From NCBI GenBank assembly GCA_032821775.1, contig JAVLRN010000006.1, positions 2,976,001 through 3,040,000 of the forward strand: DNA of 64,000 nt, read 5' to 3'. The notes under the pieces were generated by a model, which ran no database searches, was not told the origin of the DNA, and saw nothing but the letters and a program-made list of their open reading frames with translations. This DNA comes from Sanguinoderma infundibulare. Lineage: Eukaryota; Basidiomycota; Agaricomycetes; Polyporales; Polyporaceae. Position 1 is the first letter of the stretch; each line of letters begins with the position of its first letter. Shown here in pieces: positions 57,142 to 64,000 of the stretch. The translations under genes were made by a program, and so were the position numbers.

Positions 57142-60100
57142 CAGGCGAGGGCGAGTCGAGGTACGCCAGCTCGGACTCGGACTCGTACTCGTACTCCGTC
57201 GCCTCCGGCTCGGGTTCGGGTGCGTACACGGGCTCGTCGTCCACTTCAGCGACGGGTGAGCCCTCCCTCACTTCGATTGAGATCGATGTCTCCCGGTCTA
57301 GCACGGGAGCCGGGCCCGGGCATCCCTCCCTCCCCGTCTCCTCCTCGTCCTCCCCCACCCTGCTCTCTGCCTTAGGCGCGGGAGGTGTCTGCTGCACCCG
57401 CTGCGACATCTTCCTCTTCCTCTCTCCCACCTTCCAAATCACATCCTTCAGCTCTTGCACGACCTCCCCTCCGGGCCCCCACCGCTCCCTCTTCGCTGGC
57501 ACCTCGAAATCGACCGACGACGAGGTGGACGGTAGCTGTCCGCCTGCCCGGCGCGCCTTGACGAGCCTGATCCGCTCCTCGCGCGACAGATTCGACCTTG
57601 GACGCTCGAACGTGCCCCCATTGCCCGACTCGGCCTCGAAGACCTGGTCAGCCCCAGGCGGGGGAAGGTGCTGTGACGACGCAGTGAGGAGCAGGTGCGC
57701 CGTCGCATCGTCAAAATCCTGGTGACCTTCTCGATCGTAAGAGAGCGTCAAACCAAGGCCCGAATCGGCCGCAACGTTCGGCGACGCAGGGCTCTTCTCC
57801 GACGTCTCGCTCTCCGAGTCGTGCTTCAGTCCTGGGGTGTTCAGCGACGCGTCCTCGTCCTCGCCCTCCGCCAACGCCAACGGTCTCGGCGAGAGTACGT
57901 CGAGCAGCCGCTCCCGCCCGCGCTCGCACTCCCTGAGCGCGAACCCGAGCTCCTTCCGCAGCCGATCGTACGCCTGGAACGCCGGGTGGTCCTGGACGTT
58001 CGACGTTGATGTTGATGCTGATGTTGATGTTGAGGCCTCCAGCGAGCTCCGCCGAGACGCAGAGAGAGGGCGGTCGCGCAGCGCGCCCACGCATTCGTCG
58101 ATGTGCTCCCGCGCGTCGCCCAGCGCCGCCGAGATCGCCTCGAGGTGGCCCGCGAGCCGCGCCATGCTGCTCGGCATCGGCGCGAACGACGCGAGCCCCT
58201 CCATCAGCTCGCGTGGGTCAAAGTCATGCCGGAGCGGCGACGGCTTCCGCTCGTGTCCCAGGCCCCGTCCGACATGTCCCTTCCCGTCTGGCGTCGGGGT
58301 GTTGCCGCGCGGCGGCGTCGGGCGCTCGTCCTTCTTGCGACGCTTCTCCGCCTCGTCGAGAGCCTCGAGGAGCCGAGTGGACGCGTCCGAGAACGTGCTG
58401 GAGAGCAGTGCCATGACCGAGCGCGCGTTCTCCCAGTACCCGTCGTCCTCGCTCCCCTCGCCGTTCTCGCCGCCGAAGCGCAGCGCGAGCAGGTGCGAGC
58501 ACGCGTATCGCTTCGCCGCGAGTGCGCCCTGCAGTGCGAGGTGCAGGCCCGAGAGCGAGAGCGGATGCCGCGTCGTGTGGACGGGTGTCAGGCGCGAGGA
58601 CGAGAACGAGGAGAGGGTAGGCGGCCCGAGGAGCGAGACAGGGCGCCCGCCGCGTGTGGGTGATTTTGGTGGGGTGGAGCTGTAGCTGGGTGGTGGCGGG
58701 AGGTGGCCGAACGTCTCAAGCGCCGCCGACCGTCGTTTGCGGCGCAGGTCTAGGGCAGCCGCGCCGAAGTAGTTCTTGGCTTCGAGCTCCTCCGCTGTTT
58801 CATGGTCCTCTTCCTCCACGACAACGTCCATCGACCGCCCGCTGCTGCTGCCATCTGCGGGGCTCGAAGGAGGAGGTTGCTGCGGGCTCACCGGTGCGCT
58901 GAAGCTCGCGAAGGACGTGTTTCCAGGAGCAAGCGGCTGGAAGAGGGAGAGCACGTCAGAGCGCCTGTTCCGCTGCTTACGCTCGAGCAGGTGTGCGGTG
59001 GGGCTGCCAGCGACAGCGAGCGCTGCGTAGGACCCGTTCCACGTCGCCCGCTTGTTGATCGAGTCGCTGCCGGGCAACGACGTCGTCCGTTGCCGCCACG
59101 GGGTCGCCGATGGATGTGAGAACGGCCGCATCGTGCTTGACTGGGACAAAGGCGACCGTTGGTTATCCCCGAGAGGCACGGGCTGGCGGATGGGCGAGGG
59201 GGGCGCGTACATCTCCGTCAGCTGCGACAGTGATGTTGGATCCGTCAGCGCGGAGAGCAGCTGCCGCACGTTGTCGCATTGAGTCTGCGTCGTGTGAAGG
59301 GACGACTGGAGCGCGATCCGCAGAGCAGACGACGGCGCTCGTTGACTGGTAGGTCCGTAGAAGATACTGCCGTTTCTGGATCAGCCACGCGAATTGCTCT
59401 GGGAATTGTTGGACATTGTCATACCTTCGTTCCTCGTTCTCAATAAGAACGATCGCCTCGTTGACAGCCGAGTCCCAAACGTTACCGGCCGAGATTAGCT
59501 CGTTCAACGAATGCAACGTCTGTTCAGCGTAAGCATGTCATATGGAACGAAGTCGAATGGGGTCAACTTACTTGCGACGTAGAAATGTGCATATCGTGGT
59601 TCGCCTGTGCGACATACCAGACATAGCTAGAAGCCGCAAGAAATGTGATAGCCAAGAAATAAAAGCCAGTCGACAGAAAGACAACAGCAATCGATAGAAG
59701 CGCAATCGGCAGCTCTGGTCGAAAAATATTAGGAGTTGATGTTGTTGGTGTTGACTCCGGAGTCGCGGGGTCGATATGGTTATCCAAAAGCGAGTGCTCG
59801 CCATCCGACCCTCCTCCGCCATCATCCAGCTTGCCAGGAATTTCCGGCGTAAACGAGCGGCGGGTGGTACTTGGTGGCGCGGCAAGGGACGAAGAGAGCA
59901 GGGCGGAAGAAATTACGTCGTATTTGAATCGCTCTTCGAAGCTGTTTTCGCGTGATGTACATGTCGAAGACTGCAGCAGGTCATTTGCGATCTGAACGAG
60001 AATAGCAAAACCATTAGCGTGCAATGTTCACAGCCTGTGGTAACATTCATGGAGTAAGACCAACGCATAGTCATTCGCGTTGCCCAGACCGTCGCGTCCG

Positions 60101-60424
60101 GACGATCATGAACGTGGTCCACATGGAGAAATAACGTTCATGCAATATCTGTCTCAGTGCCAATAGCCAATTACTAGGCACCTTTTTCAGTCAGGTAACC
60201 GCACGTACAGTACAAGGCGGAAAAGAATAGTCTGATTACCAGCCGTTAAGAGAGCGCCCCACGTACAGAGACCCTCCCTCGACGTCTCGGAAACTAGTCT
60301 TGTAACCAGACGTTTTGAGACACGACAGAAAGGACAACAGGTAGAGAACGAGCAGGCAGAGGACGGGTCCAAACTTCTGGCAGATTTCGTATCGGCGGGT
60401 GTGAAACTTCTGGCCCTGGCTCAT
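56972..60424 (-). CDS. Vezatin-like (Inp2-type) membrane protein
   Basis: Multi-exon gene. A distal first exon (ATG 60424) gives MSQGQKFHTRRYEICQKFGP and a hydrophobic run LCLLVLYLLSFLS. The next exon has ERFKYDVISSALLSSSLAAP, and a membrane segment IALLSIAVVFLSTGFYFLAI, TFLAASSYVWYVAQ. Then TLHSLNELISAGNVWDSAVN, EAIVLIENEER and, after an intron, SSALRIALQSSLHTTQTQCD, NVRQLLSALTDPTSLSQLTE, MYAPPSP. This pattern of a membrane hairpin followed by paired helical blocks fits the vezatin (myosin-binding) domain of fungal peroxisome-inheritance proteins. The remaining large exon, to stop at 56972, is low-complexity with helical patches (LHLALQGALAAKRYACSHLL, EELEAKNYFGAAALDLRRKR) and ends VVDVDDTLIRTVSRG. 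Family call by resemblance only; first-exon assignment uncertain. Confidence 0.6.
60294..60402 (-). repeat. Inverted duplication, arm 1
   Basis: On the minus strand this segment (inside the first exon of the vezatin-like gene) resembles 60831-60940 on the plus strand: CACCCGCC, GAAATC, TTTGGAC, CGTC, CTGCTCGTTCTCT versus CTCCTCGCTCTCT, and CTGGTTACAAGAC versus CTGGTTGCAAGAC. The arms are about 110 bp with a spacer of about 430 bp. Confidence 0.65.
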
Positions 60425-60830
60425 TTAGGCTCCCGTCCGTGTGCACGGCTTGTCAACTTAAGTCGTTTGCATGGGCGAGCGTGAGCCGCGGCATGTTTCC
60501 GCCCGCGCTCAGACCTTGAGACTCGAGCTTGAATCATTTGGTATACACGTAATGTTGCTGGTACGTATCTCCATGTCTATTGGGGGTGCACGCTAGCAGT
60601 TCTTTACGCTCGTGGAAAGCATGCGGAGTTGACAGCCATGCACGCACGCGTACAACCAGCTATTGACCGGATAGCGAGACCGGCGCGATTGATCTATGGC
60701 CCTGATCCAACGCGCGACGCCCGCTAAACTGGTGAACAAGAAAGGGGAAGACACGGACGCACCGCACAGAGCGAACGGTGAGTGGACGTGGTGGGATCGT
60801 GGCGCGAGTAAGCGGGGACTTGGAGGACCC

Positions 60831-60940
60831 CACCCGCCAAGATGAAATCCACCAACGTTTTGGACACGTCTCTTGCCTCCTCGCTCTCTTTCCATTTTCC
60901 TTCTGGCTCGTGTTCCAAAACCGCTGGTTGCAAGACGAGG
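60831..60940 (+). repeat. Inverted duplication, arm 2
   Basis: Partner of 60294-60402. It has no reading frame equivalent to the exon sequence, so it appears to be a decayed copy upstream of the gene. Confidence 0.65.
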
Positions 60941-61058
60941 AGAATGGACCTGTGGGACACCTTTGCGCGTTTTGAACATAGGTCGCATGCCAGTTACATG
61001 CGACGGCATCGATGTAACAAGCATGTAACGCGAACTTCACCATAAACCGCTAGTGCGA

Positions 61059-61577
61059 TTACCATGAAACACTGCGCAGAATCCTAGTCGAATCTTGGCA
61101 TATGACAACGATAGGACTATGGTCCACAGACGAATCTCCTGAAGAGATATGTGCTACATATCCCACTGTTGTCAGTTGCATCATTCCTCTGCCATCTTTG
61201 GTCATGGTCCACGATGGATTCCACGGGATGAGAATCACGACGTGATGCGGCGCCGGCAAACAGTTCGTGACGCCCGTGAATACGCATAGAATAACGGAAA
61301 CCGGCGCGCCGAGCATAAACACACTGACAAGAGGTGAAATCATCGAGCCGCACCCCGCGCAGGTTGCCCGGCCGATAAGCGAAACAGACTGCGGAGGGTG
61401 GCGCTCAAGAGACGACGCGGGAGGGAAGAGATGAGAGCGAGCAGAGTGTAGGGAGCTCACCTGTATCGCCCTTATTACAAACTCTGGAAGTTGAACATCT
61501 ACATGTGGCGAGGAAGGGTCATCGTACTCGGGTTCGTCCTCTTCGACTGCCGCAAAGTCTGGACAAGCACCAGGCAT
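61059..61577 (-). CDS. Small hypothetical protein with a hydrophobic segment
   Basis: ATG 61577 gives MPGACPDFAAVEEDEPEYDD then PSSPHVDVQLPEFVIRAIQ, followed by a clear intron (GTGAGC near 61460, acceptor CTCCGCAG). Exon 2 in phase 0 reads SVSLIGRATCAGCGSMISPL, VSVFMLGAPVSVILCVFTGV and HHVVILIPWNPSWTMTKDGR. About 150 residues if it runs to the stop at 61059. The hydrophobic stretch may span the membrane once. No family recognised; the end of exon 2 may contain another intron. Confidence 0.4.
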   Translation of the reverse strand: MPGACPDFAAVEEDEPEYDDPSSPHVDVQLPEFVIRAIQVSSLHSARSHLFPPASSLERHPPQSVSLIGRATCAGCGSMISPLVSVFMLGAPVSVILCVFTGVTNCLPAPHHVVILIPWNPSWTMTKDGRGMMQLTTVGYVAHISSGDSSVDHSPIVVICQDSTRILRSVSW

Positions 61578-64000
61578 GGGTTCTGCGGTTTCTCCGGTAT
61601 CTGTATGGCCGCATTAGCACACGGCTTGAATGGCTCTGGGATAAGATGCGAACACACTCCGGAAGTATTGCTCGAGAGGATGGTGGTCGAAGAGAGGTTG
61701 CGCCATGGGACAATAAGCCAAGAGGGAAGCAGGTTTAAAGATGGAGGTTGCGAGTCGTGAAGCAGATCGTTACGGTGCAAACAGAGCAAACAAAGAGCGG
61801 CGGCGGTGAGACGGATGGGACAAGAAGGCTGCCAAGAGGCAACGGCGGCTGCGACGAGTGCGGGGACGGTGCAAGAGAGGACAGCGACGACGGAGCCGGC
61901 AAGCCCTCTTCGCTTCCTCCCGTCACGTCAACCTCTGGCAACGTCGGGTAACGCGTAACATCAGGTCACACTGCGCCTCGGCCCGATCTGGCCTGTGCCT
62001 GACTGATCGGCGACCTTGGCGAGGGACGCGTCGCGGCGCAACATCCTCAGCACACCTATCGTCACCGACGTCGACGTCGAGCTCGCATCCTCCACCTCGA
62101 CAACGGTTCACATGCTGGCAAAAGCGACGGTGATCCTCTACAGGATCGACTCTCCAGATGACGCACGCCTATCAAGTGTCCTTTCTTTAACTCGGCGACC
62201 AAGCATGGCTCTTGAACCTATCGGCAGAACCACCTCTCCCATCAGATCTCGAGAATATTCTACCTCATGCTTACCTCTGCTCCAGAGAAACCCGCTGGGT
62301 TCATCTTCGTCATACCTCGCACCACCCAACAACCCCGTCTGAAGAATGCCGGCGTTCCGTCCGAATGGAGAATGCCGGCGTCCCATCCGAATGGAGAAAG
62401 CTGCTTGACTCTCCAGGTTGATCCAGGAACTCGAGGACGTGGGCCACTTGACTGTCTGCACCTACCCACGGGCAATCACGCTTTCCAGACATGCGGAGGT
62501 GGCTGAACAGTAGAGGGTGGGTCGCGAGTTCGAAGGTGAAGATGGAAAGGTTCTGCTCAGTCGGGCTCGGTGACTGCAGAGTGGTCCTCCGCAATTGGAT
62601 CAAAGCCGTACATCCTAATGTTAAAAGCAGAGCCCAGTGTTGCGTAGTCAACCTATCACCAGGCTTTGGCAGTGCCCGTACCCATATGGGTACCGGTTCG
62701 CTCTGATACGGGTCCGTGCGTGCTAGGAGACGTACATTGTACTCGGAGAAATGGATGAAGGTCAGTATTTGAAACTCCTGGCAGCGATGTATGTGGCACA
62801 TCTCAAAGGTTACGTCTAGGCATCTTCCAGGTCATCCTTATCCGGATGTGACTCTTATGTATACCGATGAGCTGTCAACTAATCCTTGTGTCCTTTGCGT
62901 TGAGCATTAATCCCGCCGATCCATCAGGAGCTGTATCTGTGTCAGCATTGTAATAGGATGCAGGAGCACCTCCTTCCACCGCCACGTGTCTGAAGGCTTA
63001 GGATGACGGAATCCGGAGTGTTCCCGCGACAGAATATTAATGTCGTAAGGATGGGTCCAGTCATTATTGCCATTATGCCATAGCTTGGCCTAGGTACGTT
63101 CTACTCTTCCTTCCTGGTAGTCAGTCTTACCGTTCCCACGTTGTTTCAATGCATGCTCTAAAGGTTCGCTGGCATGGCCCGCCAGTATCAGCGTCGTGGT
63201 ATTCACCTTAACCATCCTCCGGCTTTATTCTTGATGTCCCTACTCTTCAGGCCCCTCCGAACGGTCGCTGACATTGAATGGGAATACATCGTCGCACATT
63301 CTCGTCAAAGGCACAGTGCTTCTCTCCATGCTATTTCTCGGTTTTGATCTCATTTCGTACATTCAGTGTCGTCGCTTGCATGTGGTTAAACTCGACCATG
63401 CGCCTCTCCTAAGGAAGCGGGTGTGCACGTTATGGGTAGCTGGCTGCTCAAGGCAGGTACGCGGTTTGGTGACACCGTGCCTTGCAGCGGGTCCGTCCCT
63501 TCGTAGCCGAGATCGCGTGACCTCACGTCTTCTTACATATCGGCCCCGTCGCAGTTGTTCCTGTAGACATTCCGCTTGGAGAAGGATGGCAATACCCACT
63601 TACGACAACTTTGCGTTTTCTCTCAACACTTCGCGCATTCCACCCTTGCGTTCCACCATCCAACAACCGGCATCTTTCGAGAACGTTCCGCATTGCATCC
63701 CGCCCGACCTTCTCCCGCGGTCGGCCATCATCCAGTAGACCGTGAGTGCCCAAGACTTTTTTGCGTACTTTGCATCCGTAGCTGTCGTAACTATCTCACG
63801 TGTCGCCACATTGCCCAGCTCTGCGACCTACTGCGCGGAAGCCTGCGCGGCTCCGACCTATCTCCGGCGCTTGTACAATTTGGACGTGTCCCCTTCAACC
63901 GTCTCGGAGGCGCAGCGCCCTCCGCTGACTGCAACTGGTAAGTGCGACCGCTATCTCCTCGGTCGTAATCTCCGGTACCTCGCGACGATCGCTGTCGCAG
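61578..64000. other. No convincing gene to the window end
   Basis: Scattered frames of 60-160 codons. The stretch 63750-63935 before a GTAAGT donor at 63940 could be an exon of a gene running off the window (one frame has ASVAVVTISRVATLPSSATY; another is Cys-rich), but no family can be named and the frame is undecided. Confidence 0.35.
62344..62395. repeat. Tandem repeat, two 26-bp units
   Basis: Units at 62344-62369 and 62370-62395, each GAATGCCGGCGT..CC.TCCGAATGGA, differing at two positions. A third partial unit may follow (GAAAGCTG). Confidence 0.85.

Noticed and set aside
63274..63738. 154-codon plus-strand frame with a hydrophobic start
   Set aside because: The hydrophobic stretch is short, the rest is basic and Ser/Arg-rich without motif, and other frames are equally open.

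Overview
The window is eukaryotic and almost certainly from an Agaricomycete (mushroom or bracket fungus), probably a GC-rich wood-decay species of the Polyporales type; the order is inference. Genes carry many short introns (about 50-90 nt, GT..AG). The families present (FunK1 fungal kinases, DUF6533 membrane proteins, a HET-domain protein, an expanded kinase-like family, hybrid histidine kinase) are typical of basidiomycetes.

Layout. 1-2068: 3' part of a hybrid histidine kinase. 2910-6262 (minus): a 5'-truncated TupA-like binding-protein gene and a HET/DUF8212 gene. 7271-10207: a DUF6533 membrane protein and a probable 3' remnant of a second. 10630-11816 (minus): an unknown gene. 12265-13589: a complete protein-kinase-like gene. 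13983-17076: conserved core (ZNF511-like zinc-finger protein, RNA polymerase II subunit RPB7, tRNA-Ile-AAT). 17112-17994: a deleted Tc1/mariner-like transposon with long inverted repeats. 18467-19346: a short-chain dehydrogenase. 20180-27025: the sorting receptor VPS10, with one giant intron holding a 577-bp inverted-repeat element.

27.7-45.3 kb is a duplication-rich accessory region: a FunK1 pseudogene whose catalytic core has been replaced by an end of the VPS10-intron element, an intact FunK1 gene, a copy of the 3' end of the 57-kb gene, a frameshifted FAD-monooxygenase fragment, and two MFS transporter paralogues facing away from each other as a large inverted pair around a DUF6533 gene, followed by a third FunK1 fragment.

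45.8-55.3 kb is mobile-element-like: a broken class-V aminotransferase (MOCOS-like) fused to an unrelated acidic tail, a large transposase-like gene (zinc-ribbon, putative RNase-H core, second Cys cluster) with an apparent single-base frameshift, and a tandem pair of unknown paralogues. 56.97-60.42 kb (minus) is a vezatin-like membrane protein. 61.06-61.58 kb holds a small hypothetical gene; nothing convincing is seen after that.

There are no operons. Housekeeping genes (RPB7, tRNA, VPS10, ZNF511-like) form conserved islands, while kinases, transporters, HET and element-derived genes mark rapidly changing segments between them. Exon boundaries were placed by eye from splice motifs and family resemblance; database searches were not possible.
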